Origin: Rhizobiales bacterium Ga0077525
GTDB lineage: Bacteria; Pseudomonadota; Alphaproteobacteria; Rhizobiales; Xanthobacteraceae
NCBI GenBank assembly: GCA_001464835.1
Contig: LNDS01000023.1
Location: forward strand, 1-36,319
Length of the DNA stretch: 36,319 nucleotides
Direction: 5' to 3'
The position numbers were made by a program, and so were the translations under genes. Within the stretch, counting starts at the first letter, position 1, and each line of letters begins with the position of its first letter. This document shows, in pieces, positions 1-9,355 of this stretch. The notes beneath the pieces are model-generated. The model searched no databases and was not told the origin of the DNA. It saw nothing but the letters and a program-made list of their open reading frames with translations.

Positions 1-82
1 GCTCAACTGATCCCGCTCCGCCATCTCTGCCTCCCATCCGAAAAAGGCAGTGAATCACAGGCAGCGAATTACGCAACGATCC

Positions 83-97
83 CCCTCCAGGGGAGGG
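83..97. repeat. Short GC-rich extragenic palindrome
   Basis: CCCTCC at 83-88 pairs with GGAGGG at 92-97 around a 3-base loop. It resembles the cores of the CCCTC-type palindromes at 12061, 22064 and 36262. The rest of 1-198 shows no gene or other signal I can support. Confidence 0.4.
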
Positions 98-198
98 TAA
101 GAGATGCTGCGGATGGAATGGACAACCATCCGTGACTTGCCTGTGAGCCGCCTCCGCCGTACCTCTTGGGACAACAAAGTCCTGGGAGAATGACGCCG

Positions 199-1170
199 AT
201 GAAAATTATTCGCCGCCGCGGTTGGGAAATTCCCGAAAGCCAACTGACACCCGAACATCTCGCCTTCAGCCGGCGCAGCCTGTTGATCGGCGGCGCCTCA
301 GCGCTGGCTTTGGCGCCGGCGGCGGCGCAGGCCCAGCGCGTCAGCGACGTTGCCAACCTGCCGGACCCGAACGCCGATCTCTATCCGGCCAAGCTCAATA
401 CGAAATACCCGCTCGACCGGCCGATCACCGACGAGAAGATCAACGCCAACTACAACAATTTCTTCGAATTCAACTCGACCAAGGATGTCGTCGAGCAGGC
501 GCAGAAGCTGCCGATCCGGCCGTGGATGGTGAAGATCGACGGCATGGTGGAAAAGCCTTTCGAGATCGGCGCCGACGAACTGATCCGCAAGATCGGCATC
601 GAGGAGCGCACCTACCGGCACCGCTGCGTCGAAGCCTGGAGCATGGCGATCGCCTGGACCGGATTTCCGCTGTCGAAGCTGGTCGATCTCGCCAGGCCGC
701 TCGGCTCGGCGAAATATCTGCACATGGAAACCTTCCTCAATCCGAAGGTCGCGCCCGGCCAGCGCCAGGCCTGGTATCCGTGGCCTTATGTCGAAGGCCT
801 GACCATGGCGGAGGCGACCAACGATCTTTCATTTATCGCCACCGGCGCCTACGGCCACCCGATGCTCAAGCAGCACGGCGCGCCGTTGCGGCTGGCGGTG
901 CCGTGGAAATACGGCTTCAAGTCGATCAAGTCGATCGTGCGTTTCAGTTTCGTCGAACAACAGCCGGTCGGCATGTGGGAGAAGTTGCAGAAGTCGGAAT
1001 ACGGCTTCTGGGCCAACGTCAATCCGGCGGTGCCGCATCCGCGCTGGAGCCAGGCGACCGAGGAGATCATCGGCACCGGCGAGCGCAAGCCGACGCTCTT
1101 GTTCAACGGCTACGGAGAATTCGTCGCCGACCTGTACAAGGGCATGGAAAAAGAACGCCTGTGGGCGTGA
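199..1170 (+). CDS. msrP: Protein-methionine-sulfoxide reductase catalytic subunit MsrP (YedY family)
   Basis: This is a periplasmic molybdopterin enzyme that reduces methionine sulfoxide in envelope proteins. The protein is 323 aa from ATG 199; GGGAG at 184-188 sits about 10 nt upstream of it, which favours 199 over the in-frame ATGs at 166 and 190. A Tat-type leader is visible (Arg25-Arg26 in FSRRSLLIGG, an Ala-rich core, likely cleavage near AQA). The molybdenum-ligating cysteine lies in the hallmark RCVEAWSM motif (Cys143), and the oxidoreductase core continues to the C terminus. Length and motifs fit the family well. In the family, electrons come from the haem membrane protein MsrQ, usually encoded next door. 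Here a strong terminator follows at once and no MsrQ gene is present in the window, so the partner must be elsewhere or absent. Confidence 0.93.
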   Translation: MKIIRRRGWEIPESQLTPEHLAFSRRSLLIGGASALALAPAAAQAQRVSDVANLPDPNADLYPAKLNTKYPLDRPITDEKINANYNNFFEFNSTKDVVEQAQKLPIRPWMVKIDGMVEKPFEIGADELIRKIGIEERTYRHRCVEAWSMAIAWTGFPLSKLVDLARPLGSAKYLHMETFLNPKVAPGQRQAWYPWPYVEGLTMAEATNDLSFIATGAYGHPMLKQHGAPLRLAVPWKYGFKSIKSIVRFSFVEQQPVGMWEKLQKSEYGFWANVNPAVPHPRWSQATEEIIGTGERKPTLLFNGYGEFVADLYKGMEKERLWA

Positions 1171-1193
1171 GCGCATAGCGCCTGCGCAAAAAG

Positions 1194-1223
1194 AAAAACC
1201 GGGGCATCGCGCCCCGGTTTTTT
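1194..1223. terminator. Bidirectional intrinsic terminator between msrP and the chemoreceptor gene
   Basis: A perfect 7-bp GC stem, CCGGGGC (1199-1205) with GCCCCGG (1211-1217), encloses a 5-base loop. It is flanked by an A-run at 1194-1198 and a T-run at 1218-1223, so it can stop transcription from both converging genes. Confidence 0.88.
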
Positions 1224-1242
1224 ATTAGTAACTGTGTGAAGG

Positions 1243-2916
1243 TCAGGCGGCCTTGCGGTACGCCTTCGCCTGTTGCTGGCCGCCGGAAGCGGCAGCCGCC
1301 CTAGCGCCGCCTTTGCCGCCGGCCTCGCTACCAGACGCATTGTTCTTGCTGTGCAGCTTGAACACTTCCAGCGCCTGCATGAGTTTGTTGCCCTGCTGTT
1401 CCAGATTGCTGGTCGCAGCCGAGGCTTCTTCGACCAGCGCGGCGTTCTGCTGGGTGACTTCGTCCATCTGGGTGACGGCTTCATTGACCTGACCGATGCC
1501 GGTGCTCTGCTCGACCGACGCGGAGGAAATGTCCGAAATCAAAGCGGTGACGCGGTTCACCGCCCCCAGTATTTCCTGCATCGCCGTGCCGGCGTCGTTG
1601 GCCAGCACGGTGCCGGTGTTGACCTTCTCGACCGAGGTTTCGATCAACTGGCGGATTTCGGTCGCCGCCTGCGCCGAGCGCTGCGCCAGGCTGCGCACTT
1701 CGGTGGCGACGACGGCAAAGCCGCGGCCGGCCTCGCCGGCGCGCGCGGCTTCGACCGCGGCGTTGAGCGCCAAGAGGTTGGTCTGCGAGGCGATGCCGTT
1801 GATGAGGCCGACAATGTCGGAAATCTTGCTCGACGATTCGCTGATTTCGGCGATGGTCGTGACCACCTTGTTGACGATCTCGGCGCCTTTGTTGGTCGTG
1901 TTCAGCGCCAGCGCGGCGGCCTTGTCGCCGTTGGTCGAGTTGTCGGCGTTCTGCTTCACCGCCGAGGTCAGTTCTTCCATGCTGGCGGCGGTTTCCTCAA
2001 GCGCGGCGGCCTGCGAGTCGGTGCGCGCCGACAGATCGACGTTGCCGCTGGCGAGCTGGCGCGTGGCCTGCACGATGTCTTCGAAATTGAGGCGGATGTC
2101 GCCGACGATGCTGTGCAGGTTGGTGTTCAGCTGCGCCATGGCGCGGATGAGCTGACCGATGTCGTCGATGCGGGTCGTGGAAATTTCCGTGGTCAGGTCG
2201 CCGCCGGCCATGGCCTGCGCGGTTTTCAGCGCAGCCTTGATCGGGCCGACAACGTGCCTGACCAGAAAGTACCAGAACGAGATCGTGAACAGTGCGCTCA
2301 TCGCGGCGAGGCCGCCCTGCCAGCCGTGATAGCCGATATCGGCGAAAAGTTGCGGCGCCACGGCGGCGGCGCCGAGAAGGCCGGTCGCCGCCAGCACGGC
2401 GCCGAGCATGATCTGCACGCGCATGCCGAGCGGCATCGACTTCGTCAGCCCGCCGCTGAACAAGCCCGACTTGACCGGCTGGCCCTGGCAAAGCGCGACG
2501 CTGCCGGGCTTGGCCTTTTCCTGCGCGTATAATTTCGTCGCCATGTCGACCTGGGCGCGGCTCGGCTTGGTGCGCACCGACATGTAGCCGATCGGCTTGC
2601 CGTTCTCGATGACCGGGGTGACGTTGGCGAGCACCCAGTAATAGCCGCCGTTTTTCTGGCGGTTCTTGACCAGGCCGCGCCACGGCAGGCCGGCCTTGAC
2701 GGTTTTCCAGAGGTCGGCGAAGGCCGTTTCCGGCATGTCGGGATGGCGCAGGATGTTCTGCGGCTGACCGATCAGTTCCTGTTCGGTGAAGCCGCTGACC
2801 TCGACGAAATAGCCGTTGGCGTATTCAATATTGCCATTGAGATCGGTTGTCGAAACAATGGTTTTTGCTTCGTCGAGCGGAAATTCAATATCAGTTAAAG
2901 GCAAATTGAGGCGCAT
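1243..2916 (-). CDS. Aer-like methyl-accepting chemotaxis protein with N-terminal PAS domain
   Basis: This is a transducer that would signal to CheA/CheW. In its 557 aa, residues about 20-120 form a PAS domain like the redox/FAD-binding PAS of Aer ([23 protein letters not shown], split here only by description). Two hydrophobic segments at about 167-190 and 203-220 are separated by a very short loop, so there is no periplasmic ligand domain. A HAMP region follows at about 221-275. The long coiled-coil signalling domain carries the conserved hairpin tip and the [18 protein letters not shown] region around residues 385-415. This layout implies sensing of internal redox or energy state. No CheR/CheB-tethering pentapeptide is seen at the C terminus (ends KAYRKAA). 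AGAGGG-like purine-rich sequence precedes the ATG. No other che genes are present in the window. Confidence 0.9.
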   Translation of the reverse strand: MRLNLPLTDIEFPLDEAKTIVSTTDLNGNIEYANGYFVEVSGFTEQELIGQPQNILRHPDMPETAFADLWKTVKAGLPWRGLVKNRQKNGGYYWVLANVTPVIENGKPIGYMSVRTKPSRAQVDMATKLYAQEKAKPGSVALCQGQPVKSGLFSGGLTKSMPLGMRVQIMLGAVLAATGLLGAAAVAPQLFADIGYHGWQGGLAAMSALFTISFWYFLVRHVVGPIKAALKTAQAMAGGDLTTEISTTRIDDIGQLIRAMAQLNTNLHSIVGDIRLNFEDIVQATRQLASGNVDLSARTDSQAAALEETAASMEELTSAVKQNADNSTNGDKAAALALNTTNKGAEIVNKVVTTIAEISESSSKISDIVGLINGIASQTNLLALNAAVEAARAGEAGRGFAVVATEVRSLAQRSAQAATEIRQLIETSVEKVNTGTVLANDAGTAMQEILGAVNRVTALISDISSASVEQSTGIGQVNEAVTQMDEVTQQNAALVEEASAATSNLEQQGNKLMQALEVFKLHSKNNASGSEAGGKGGARAAAASGGQQQAKAYRKAA

Positions 2917-3130
2917 AATCCGACCCTCTGGTATGGCGTTTCAAAGCGATGTTTGCTTCGCACAGCGTGAAAACCACAGGGACGATATGGTTTACACTTA
3001 TAGGCTGAGTTAAATAACAAAGCATGCAAAAATCGAATTTCACTTATGTAAGGTGTATTATGGCTTTCGCGGTATCTGCATCCGCATCGGTATCTTTTTC
3101 TGTTTTCACATCCGTTGAGCGGGTGGCTTC

Positions 3131-3955
3131 GTGACCGGCCAATTCAAAGAGCGTGCAATCCTACTGACCGGCGCGGCCGGCGGACTCGGCAGCGTCATGA
3201 CGCGGGCCCTGCTCGACGCCGGGCATTGCGTCGCCGCTTTGGACGCCAATCCGGAAGCGCTGGTTCGGCTGCTCGAGACGTTGGATGTGCCCCGCGAACG
3301 TCTGCTGCCGATACCGGCCGACGTATCGAGCGAGGACGAATGCAACGGCGCGGTCGCGGCGGCGCTGGCGCATTTCGGCCGCATCGACGGCCTCATCAAC
3401 AATGCCGGCATCGGCATGAGCGCGATCCGGCCCGATGCCGAAACGCACCATCCCGGCATCGAGGAACTGACCACCGACATCTGGGACATGTTCTATCTGG
3501 TCAACATGCGCGGGCCGATGATCTTGACGCGAGCCGCGGTGCCGCACATGCGCAAACAGGGATGGGGCCGCGTCGTCAACAACACGACCAGCTTCAAAAC
3601 GATGCTGCGCGTGCTGCCCTATGGCGCGGTGAAGTCGGCGCTCGAATCGATGTCGGCGGTGTGGGCGCAGCAGCTCAACGGCAGCGGCATCACGGTCAAC
3701 GTGCTGGTCCCCGGCGGGCCGACCGACACGCCGTTCATCGCCGACGAGGCCGGCTGGCCGCGCGGCAAGATGTTGCGCCCGGCGATCATGGCCGCGCCTG
3801 CTGTCTGGCTGATGTCGGACGCCGCCAACGGCGTCACCGGCCGGCGCATCACCGCCAGCGACTGGGACCTGTCGCTGCCGCCGGATGATGCGGCGGCCGC
3901 AGCCTCGCGCGCCATTGGCTGGCCGGAACTGGTTTCCACCCAGACCTGGTGGTGA
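3131..3955 (+). CDS. SDR-family NAD(P)-dependent oxidoreductase
   Basis: This is a predicted cytosolic alcohol/ketone oxidoreductase with a Rossmann fold. It has 274 aa from a GTG start, preceded by a GAGCGGGTGG purine-rich site. The cofactor motif TGAAGGLG lies at about residues 13-20, followed by a structural NNAG motif and an active-site YGAVK (Tyr/Lys). The loop between the catalytic Ser/Thr region (NNTTSF) and the Tyr is about three residues shorter than in the textbook layout, so I cannot assign the catalytic Ser with certainty. The C-terminal VTGRRITASDWD matches the usual SDR tail. An AT-rich 214-bp gap separates it from the divergent chemoreceptor gene. The substrate is not predictable. 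Confidence 0.87.
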   Translation: MTGQFKERAILLTGAAGGLGSVMTRALLDAGHCVAALDANPEALVRLLETLDVPRERLLPIPADVSSEDECNGAVAAALAHFGRIDGLINNAGIGMSAIRPDAETHHPGIEELTTDIWDMFYLVNMRGPMILTRAAVPHMRKQGWGRVVNNTTSFKTMLRVLPYGAVKSALESMSAVWAQQLNGSGITVNVLVPGGPTDTPFIADEAGWPRGKMLRPAIMAAPAVWLMSDAANGVTGRRITASDWDLSLPPDDAAAAASRAIGWPELVSTQTWW

Positions 3956-4037
3956 ACGGAAAAGCGGGCTTGGACCTTTTCCGGCCCTTCGGCAGTTCCT
4001 ATGTGGACAGTATATTCGCTTTGTCCCGGAGGATCAC

Positions 4038-4553
4038 TTGCGCGCATTAATCGCTTTTCTGATCGCGGCCTTTGTCACAATTGGCGGGCTGCCGGCGCTG
4101 GCGGCCGACGAGCCCGATATCATTTTCAAGAAATCGACCGTGTTCAAATGGCTGACGCCGAACGACAAGCTCGCCACCTACGGGCTCGACGATCCGCAGG
4201 TCGAGGGCGTGGCCTGCCACTTCACCGTGCCGGAGCGCGGCGGCTTCAAGGGTTGGATCGGCGTCGCCGAGGAGGTTTCCGACATTTCGCTGGCCTGCCG
4301 GCAGATCGGGCCGATCAAGTTCAAGGCCAGGTTCGAGCAGGGCGAGGATGTGTTCCGCCAGCGCCGCTCGCTGTTCTTCAAGAAGATGCAGATCGTGCGT
4401 GGCTGCGACACCAAGCGCAACGTGCTGGTCTATATGGTCTATAGCGACCGCATCATCGAAGGCTCGCCGAAGAATTCGACGTCGTCGGTGCCGGTGATGC
4501 CGTGGGGCGGCCAGGGCGAGGTGCAGAAATGTGCCGATTGGGTGGAGAAATAG
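4038..4553 (+). CDS. creA: CreA-family exported protein
   Basis: This is a small exported protein of the CreA family (function not established). The TTG at 4038 is chosen because a full GGAGG (4028-4032) lies 5 nt upstream and because it begins a clear signal peptide (MRALIAFLIAAFVTI, then GGLPALA, cleavage before ADEPD). A longer reading frame starting at 3885 overlaps the end of the upstream SDR and lacks this signal. The resulting length is 171 aa, typical of the family. The mature part has cysteines around residues 58, 81, 120 and 166. Two or more of these could form disulfides in the periplasm (inference). It lies 82 bp after the SDR and may be read with it. Confidence 0.85.
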   Translation: MRALIAFLIAAFVTIGGLPALAADEPDIIFKKSTVFKWLTPNDKLATYGLDDPQVEGVACHFTVPERGGFKGWIGVAEEVSDISLACRQIGPIKFKARFEQGEDVFRQRRSLFFKKMQIVRGCDTKRNVLVYMVYSDRIIEGSPKNSTSSVPVMPWGGQGEVQKCADWVEK

Positions 4554-4606
4554 CCGCTGCCGCCGCCATTTGGCTGTAGGATGCGGCGCAAACAACGGAG
4601 TTGACG

Positions 4607-5215
4607 ATGCCCACGGACTTTCCGACCGACACCGCGCCCGGCGGCGAACCCGATATGAACAAGGTTCAGATCGCGGTGGTGAAAGCGCTGCATCAGCACT
4701 GGAAACTTTATCTCGCCGAGGGCGTGCTGCTATTGGTGCTGGGATTGATCGCCATCGTCTTGCCGGCTTTTGCGACCTTGGCGTTGACCCTGGTGTTCGG
4801 CTGGTTGTTCCTGCTCAGCGGCATTATTGGCTTGGTCACCACATTCTGGATGCGCGGCGCGCCGGGTTTCTGGTGGTCGCTGGCATCCGCCGCGCTCGCC
4901 GTTCTCGCCGGCGGCTATTTGCTGGCGCAGCCGATCGCCGGCGCGCTGTCGCTGACGGTGGTGCTGATCGCGTTCTTCATCATCGAAGGCGTCGCCTCGG
5001 TGATGTTCGCGCTCGATCACAGGCGCGACCTGTCCGGCCAATGGGGCTGGATGCTGATGAGCGGCATCGTCGATCTGGTGCTGGCCGTCATGCTGATCGC
5101 CGGATTGCCGAGCACCGCGGTGTGGGCGCTTGGCCTGCTCGTCGGCATCAATATGGTGTTCGGCGGCATCGCGCTCACCGCGATGGCGCTGCACGCGCGC
5201 AAAGAGGCGCTTTAG
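4607..5215 (+). CDS. HdeD-family (DUF308) inner-membrane protein
   Basis: This is a 202-aa integral membrane protein. About six hydrophobic helices are visible, starting at YLAEGVLLLVLGLIAIVLPA and ending at a short basic tail HARKEAL. This matches the HdeD/DUF308 family (three two-helix repeats), linked in E. coli to acid resistance; the role here is unknown. ATG 4607 is preferred over an in-frame TTG at 4601 because ACGGAG (4595-4600) is then 6 nt away. It lies 53 bp after the CreA-family gene and may share its transcript. Its stop lies only 4 bp from the stop of the convergent tctA, with no terminator between. Confidence 0.87.
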   Translation: MPTDFPTDTAPGGEPDMNKVQIAVVKALHQHWKLYLAEGVLLLVLGLIAIVLPAFATLALTLVFGWLFLLSGIIGLVTTFWMRGAPGFWWSLASAALAVLAGGYLLAQPIAGALSLTVVLIAFFIIEGVASVMFALDHRRDLSGQWGWMLMSGIVDLVLAVMLIAGLPSTAVWALGLLVGINMVFGGIALTAMALHARKEAL

Positions 5216-5219
5216 CTCA

Positions 5220-6752
5220 TTACGTGCCCGGCTCGCCCGCTTCCGCCGCCGCGAGCTTGGCGCGCCAGTCCTTGCGCTTGAGGAAATAGGCCAGCGCCGA
5301 CAGACCAAGCAGCACAATGCAGATCGCCATCAAGGCGGCCGAGAACGGCCGGCTGAAGAAGATCAGGTAATTGCCGTTCGACATGATCAGCGACTGGCGC
5401 AGCGATTGTTCGAAGATCGGCGCGATGACGAGGCCGAGCACCAAAGGCGCCGGGTCGAAGTCGAACTTGCGCAGGGCGTAGCCCAGCACGCCCATGATCA
5501 GCATGATCCAGACGTCGACGATCGAGTGGTTCACCTCGTAGACGCCGACGATGCAGAACATGATGATCAGCGGATAGAGATAGCCGTAGGGAATGCGCAG
5601 CACGCTGACGAAGACGCCGACCAGCGGCAGGTTCAGCGCCAGCAGCATCAGATTGCCGACATACATCGAGGCGACGAAGCCCCAGAACAGGTCGCGGTGC
5701 TCGGTGACGAGCTGCGGCCCGGCCGGCACGCCGTGGATCATCAGCGCGCCGATCAGCACGGCGGTGATCGGGCCGGTCGGAATGCCGAGCGACAGCATCG
5801 GCACGAAGGCGCCGGTCGATGCCGAATTGTTGGCCGATTCGGGACCGGCGACGCCGGCGACCGCGCCCTTGCCGAACTCTTCCGGGTTCTTGGAAATGCG
5901 CCGCTCCAGCGCATATGACAAAAAACTGGAGATGATGTGTGCCGAGCCGGGGATGATGCCGATGATGAAGCCGAGCACGCTGCCGCGCGCGATCGGCCAA
6001 TAGGCGGCTCTCCATTCGGCGCGCGTCGGCAGCAGCTCGCGGTATTTCGGCGTGATGACTTCGCCGCGCACCTTGTGGCTCGGCGTCGCCAGGATTTCGC
6101 CGAGGCCGAACAGGCCGACCGCGACCGGCACGATGCCGATGCCGTCGCCGAGTTCGGCGAGATCGAAGCTGTAGCGGAAATGGCCGGTCATGTTGTCGAT
6201 GCCGATCATGCCGAGCATCAGGCCGAGGCAGGCCATCAGCAGCGTGCGCACCAGTGAGGTCGACGACATGTAGGCGAGGAAAATCAGCCCCATGATCAAG
6301 AGCGCGGTGTATTCCGGCGGGCCGAATTTCAGCGCGATGGCGGCGAGCGGCGGCGCGATCAGGGTCAGCATCACGATGCCGAAAGTGCCGGCGATGAAGG
6401 AGCCGACGGCGGCGATGCACAAAGCCGCACCGGCGCGGCCCTTCTTGGCCATGGCGTTGCCGTCGATACAGGTCATCACCGACGAGGCTTCGCCGGGAAT
6501 GCGCATCAGGATCGAGGTGGTCGAGCCGCCATATTGCGAGCCGTAATAGATGCCGGCCAGCATGATGACCGCTTCGGTGGCGTTGAGCCCGAAAGTCACC
6601 GGCAGCAAAATGGAAATCCCGGAGAGCGGGCCGATGCCCGGCAGGACGCCGACCAGGGTGCCGACCAGGCAGCCGAGGAAGGCGTACCAGAGATTGCCCG
6701 GCTGGAAGGCAATGCCGAAGCCGTGCGCCAGGCTGAGAAGTGTGTCTTCCAC
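5220..6752 (-). CDS. tctA: Tripartite tricarboxylate transporter large permease TctA
   Basis: This is the large membrane subunit of a TTT-family secondary transporter, which imports carboxylates delivered by a periplasmic TctC protein. It has 510 aa with about 11-12 hydrophobic helices. The two conserved family signatures are present: GVLPGIGPLSG near the N terminus and the NNSASTGAFVPMLSLGIPTG region in the middle, followed by IHGVPAGPQL. The start is a GTG at 6752, 12 bp after the tctB stop, with only a weak ribosome site; translation may be coupled to tctB. It is the last gene of the minus-strand operon. Confidence 0.95.
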   Translation of the reverse strand: MEDTLLSLAHGFGIAFQPGNLWYAFLGCLVGTLVGVLPGIGPLSGISILLPVTFGLNATEAVIMLAGIYYGSQYGGSTTSILMRIPGEASSVMTCIDGNAMAKKGRAGAALCIAAVGSFIAGTFGIVMLTLIAPPLAAIALKFGPPEYTALLIMGLIFLAYMSSTSLVRTLLMACLGLMLGMIGIDNMTGHFRYSFDLAELGDGIGIVPVAVGLFGLGEILATPSHKVRGEVITPKYRELLPTRAEWRAAYWPIARGSVLGFIIGIIPGSAHIISSFLSYALERRISKNPEEFGKGAVAGVAGPESANNSASTGAFVPMLSLGIPTGPITAVLIGALMIHGVPAGPQLVTEHRDLFWGFVASMYVGNLMLLALNLPLVGVFVSVLRIPYGYLYPLIIMFCIVGVYEVNHSIVDVWIMLIMGVLGYALRKFDFDPAPLVLGLVIAPIFEQSLRQSLIMSNGNYLIFFSRPFSAALMAICIVLLGLSALAYFLKRKDWRAKLAAAEAGEPGT

Positions 6753-6764
6753 GGGATGCGCGCC

Positions 6765-7238
6765 TTACCAATATCCGAGGATGCCGGTCGGCAGAGGCGA
6801 CCGCAGCACATAGACGAAAACAATGTAGGTGCCGCCGGCGATGGCGACACTATACAGCAGCGCGCGCGGGATGTTCTTGCGTTCGATGACGATCATCAGC
6901 GCCGCCATCATCAGCACCATGGTGACGATGAAGCCGAGCTTGACGTAGAGCGCGACCGCCGCGGCGGTGATGAGAATGACTTTGCCGGCGTGCGGGCCGT
7001 CGTCCCAGGCGATCGAGGCAAAGGCCGGGCTTTCGTGCGCGCGCAGGAACAGCGACGCGCCGAGCACGATGATCAGCACCGCGACGATTTCGGGCAGGAA
7101 GCCGGCGCCGGGCATCGCGAGCTGCCCCATCGGCAGATCGCCGCTCAAGGCAATAACCGCGAGTCCGGCGGCGACGAAGAACGCACCGGATATGTGGTCG
7201 GCGCGAAGGATCAGTTTCTTCGCGGCCGCGCCCGTCAT
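6765..7238 (-). CDS. tctB: Tripartite tricarboxylate transporter small permease TctB
   Basis: This is the small membrane subunit of the TTT transporter, 157 aa with four hydrophobic helices (for example ISGAFFVAAGLAVIAL and a C-terminal YIVFVYVL segment), as expected for TctB. The ATG at 7236-7238 overlaps the TGA of the upstream binding-protein gene (ATGA), indicating translational coupling. A longer reading frame reaching back to 7454 lies inside that gene and is rejected. The protein ends LPTGILGYW, similar to the PLPxGxL(G)xW ending common in the family. Confidence 0.92.
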   Translation of the reverse strand: MTGAAAKKLILRADHISGAFFVAAGLAVIALSGDLPMGQLAMPGAGFLPEIVAVLIIVLGASLFLRAHESPAFASIAWDDGPHAGKVILITAAAVALYVKLGFIVTMVLMMAALMIVIERKNIPRALLYSVAIAGGTYIVFVYVLRSPLPTGILGYW

Positions 7239-8206
7239 CCTTGCTTGCCGATCAGCTGCACCGCTTCGTCGGACAATTTGGCATCGGCGTCCCAGAACGC
7301 CGCGAAGTCCTTGGCGTTTTGATAGGAATACTCTTGGTCGAGATTGGCGACCACCGACTTGAACTGCTCGGACTGCGCCGCTCTGTCGAGCGCCGCGGTC
7401 AGTGTGGCGACGACATCGGGCGGCGTGCCCTTGGGCGCGAACAGGCCGACCCACAGATAATATTCGGCGTTGTAGCCCAGCTCCTTCAGAGTCGGCACGT
7501 CCGGCAAAATCTTCGAGCGCGTCGCGCCGAACGAGGCCAAAGCGCGCAGCTTGCCAGACTTGATGTGCTGCGATGCCGCCGACAGTGTCTGCGTCGACGC
7601 CTGCGCATTGTTGCCGAGCAAAGCCGTGATCGCCGGCCCGCCGCCATTGGTCGGCAAATGGCGCAACTTCGGAATGCCGGTCGCCTTTTCCAGAATCGCC
7701 ACCGGCAAATGGGTGGCGCCATAGAGGCCGCCGGAACTGTAGACGATGGCTTCCGGGCGTTTTTTGGCGTCGTCGATGAAATCCTTCAGCGATTTGTAGG
7801 GCTGCTGATCGTTGACCAGCAGCAGCACCGGGTCGGCGATCAGCCGCGCCAGCGGGATGAAATCGGCGCGTGTCGTCTTCGGCGTGCGGCCGAACAGTTT
7901 GTCGACCTCGGCATAACCGGAAATGCCGTTGTTATGCGACAGCAAGGTGTAACCATCCGGCTTGGCGACGGCCGCCACCTGCGCGCCGATCTGGCCGCCG
8001 GCGCCGGCCTTGGTTTCGACCACGACCGGCTGCTTGAGGATCGGCTCCAGCGCCGCCGCGATCGGTCGCGTCACGGTGTCGTTGGCGCCGCCGGGCGGGA
8101 AGGCGCACAGGATCGTCACCGTATGCGACGGAAAGGCGCCTTGCGCCAGCGTCGGTCCCGCGGCAACGCAGGCGGCGGTGCCGATGACGAATGAGCGGCG
8201 GTCCAT
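7235..8206 (-). CDS. tctC: TctC/Bug-family tripartite transporter substrate-binding protein (copy 1)
   Basis: This is the periplasmic binding protein that feeds TctAB. It has 323 aa with an N-terminal export signal containing a twin Arg (MDRRSFVIGTAACVAAG, cleavage near LAQ). Family hallmarks are FPPGGANDTVTR near the start of the mature protein, PDGYTLL, and VGLFAPKGTPPDVV in the C-terminal lobe. AGGA lies upstream of the ATG. It overlaps tctB by 4 nt and follows a second, clearly paralogous binding-protein gene by 80 bp. Bug proteins bind carboxylates, amides or aromatic acids; the ligand cannot be read from sequence. Confidence 0.93.
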   Translation of the reverse strand: MDRRSFVIGTAACVAAGPTLAQGAFPSHTVTILCAFPPGGANDTVTRPIAAALEPILKQPVVVETKAGAGGQIGAQVAAVAKPDGYTLLSHNNGISGYAEVDKLFGRTPKTTRADFIPLARLIADPVLLLVNDQQPYKSLKDFIDDAKKRPEAIVYSSGGLYGATHLPVAILEKATGIPKLRHLPTNGGGPAITALLGNNAQASTQTLSAASQHIKSGKLRALASFGATRSKILPDVPTLKELGYNAEYYLWVGLFAPKGTPPDVVATLTAALDRAAQSEQFKSVVANLDQEYSYQNAKDFAAFWDADAKLSDEAVQLIGKQG

Positions 8207-8286
8207 GTCTCTTGTCCTTTAATTTTCGAATTGCGGCGCGCGGCGATAGCATCGCCGTGCGCCGGTTTGACTTCAGCCTTCGTCGA

Positions 8287-9267
8287 TCAGCCTTGCACCT
8301 TGCCGATCGACGCCACCGCCTGTTCGACGCGCTTGGCGTCGGCGTCCCAGAATTTGGCGAAGTCCGGCGCATCGAGATAGGCGGCCTCGTCGCCGATATT
8401 GGTCATCGCGGTCTTGAACTGGTCGCTGGTCGCGACTTTTTTCACCTCGCCGCGCAATTTGGCGATCACCGGCTCCGGCGTGCCTTTCGGCGCGAACAGG
8501 CCGACCCAGAGCGAGAACTCGACGTCGTACCCCTGTTCCTTGAGCGTCGGCACGTCCGGCATCGAGGCGGCGCGTTGCGCGCCGAGGCAGCCGAGCGCCT
8601 TGAGCTTGCCGGCCTTCAACTGGCCGCTGGCGGCGGCGATCGACGAGACCAGCATCTGAGCATTGTTGCCGAGCAGCGCGGTCAGCGCCGGCCCGCCGCC
8701 ATTGGTCGGCAGATGGCGCATCTTGATTCCGGCGGCTTTCATGAACAAGGCCGCGGGCAGATGCAGCGCACCGTAAAGTCCGGAGGAAGAGAACAGGATC
8801 TGGTCGGGCCGCGCTTTGGCGTCGTCGACCAGATCCTTCAGCGTCTTGTAAGGCTGCTGGTCGTTGACGACGATGACCATCGGACCCGCCGACAGCCGCG
8901 CGATCGGGATGAAATCGGCGCGAGTGAACTTGGGCTGGCGGTCGAACAGCTTATCGACATCGGCAAAGCCGGAGATCGACGCCAGATGCATCAGCAGTGT
9001 GTAGCCGTCCGGCTTGGCGTTGGCGGCGACCTGCGCGCCAAGCGCGCCGGCGGCGCCGGCCTTGGTGTCGACGATGCAAGGCTGCTTGATGACCGGCTCG
9101 AGCAGCGACGTGAAGGGCCGGCCGACGACATCGACGGCGCCGCCCGGCGGAAACGGATTGATGAAGGTGATCGCGTGCGATGGATAGGCGTCCTGGGCGA
9201 AGGACGGGCCAAAAGCGAACGCGGCGGTCGCGGCGGTGCTGCCGGCGACGAATTGACGTCTGTCCAT
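8287..9267 (-). CDS. TctC/Bug-family tripartite transporter substrate-binding protein (copy 2)
   Basis: This is the second periplasmic binding protein of the operon, 326 aa. Its leader MDRRQFVAGSTAATAAFAFG is followed by a signal-cleavage region near FAQ. The same hallmarks appear as in the neighbour: FPPGGAVDVVGRP, PDGYTLLMH, LPTNGGGPALTALLGNNAQ and VGLFAPKGTPEPVI. Long near-identical blocks show that the two genes arose by tandem duplication, but they have diverged enough to differ in ligand. GGGAGG lies a few bases upstream of the ATG. One TctAB pair therefore has two cognate binding proteins, or one of them serves a distant permease. Confidence 0.92.
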   Translation of the reverse strand: MDRRQFVAGSTAATAAFAFGPSFAQDAYPSHAITFINPFPPGGAVDVVGRPFTSLLEPVIKQPCIVDTKAGAAGALGAQVAANAKPDGYTLLMHLASISGFADVDKLFDRQPKFTRADFIPIARLSAGPMVIVVNDQQPYKTLKDLVDDAKARPDQILFSSSGLYGALHLPAALFMKAAGIKMRHLPTNGGGPALTALLGNNAQMLVSSIAAASGQLKAGKLKALGCLGAQRAASMPDVPTLKEQGYDVEFSLWVGLFAPKGTPEPVIAKLRGEVKKVATSDQFKTAMTNIGDEAAYLDAPDFAKFWDADAKRVEQAVASIGKVQG

Positions 9268-9355
9268 GTCGTCCTCCCTGACGCTGTTTTTATGGCCGGC
9301 TTAGGGCCGGTCTTTTATCGTTGGCGGAGAGAGTATCGCCCGCGGCCTGCGTCAA

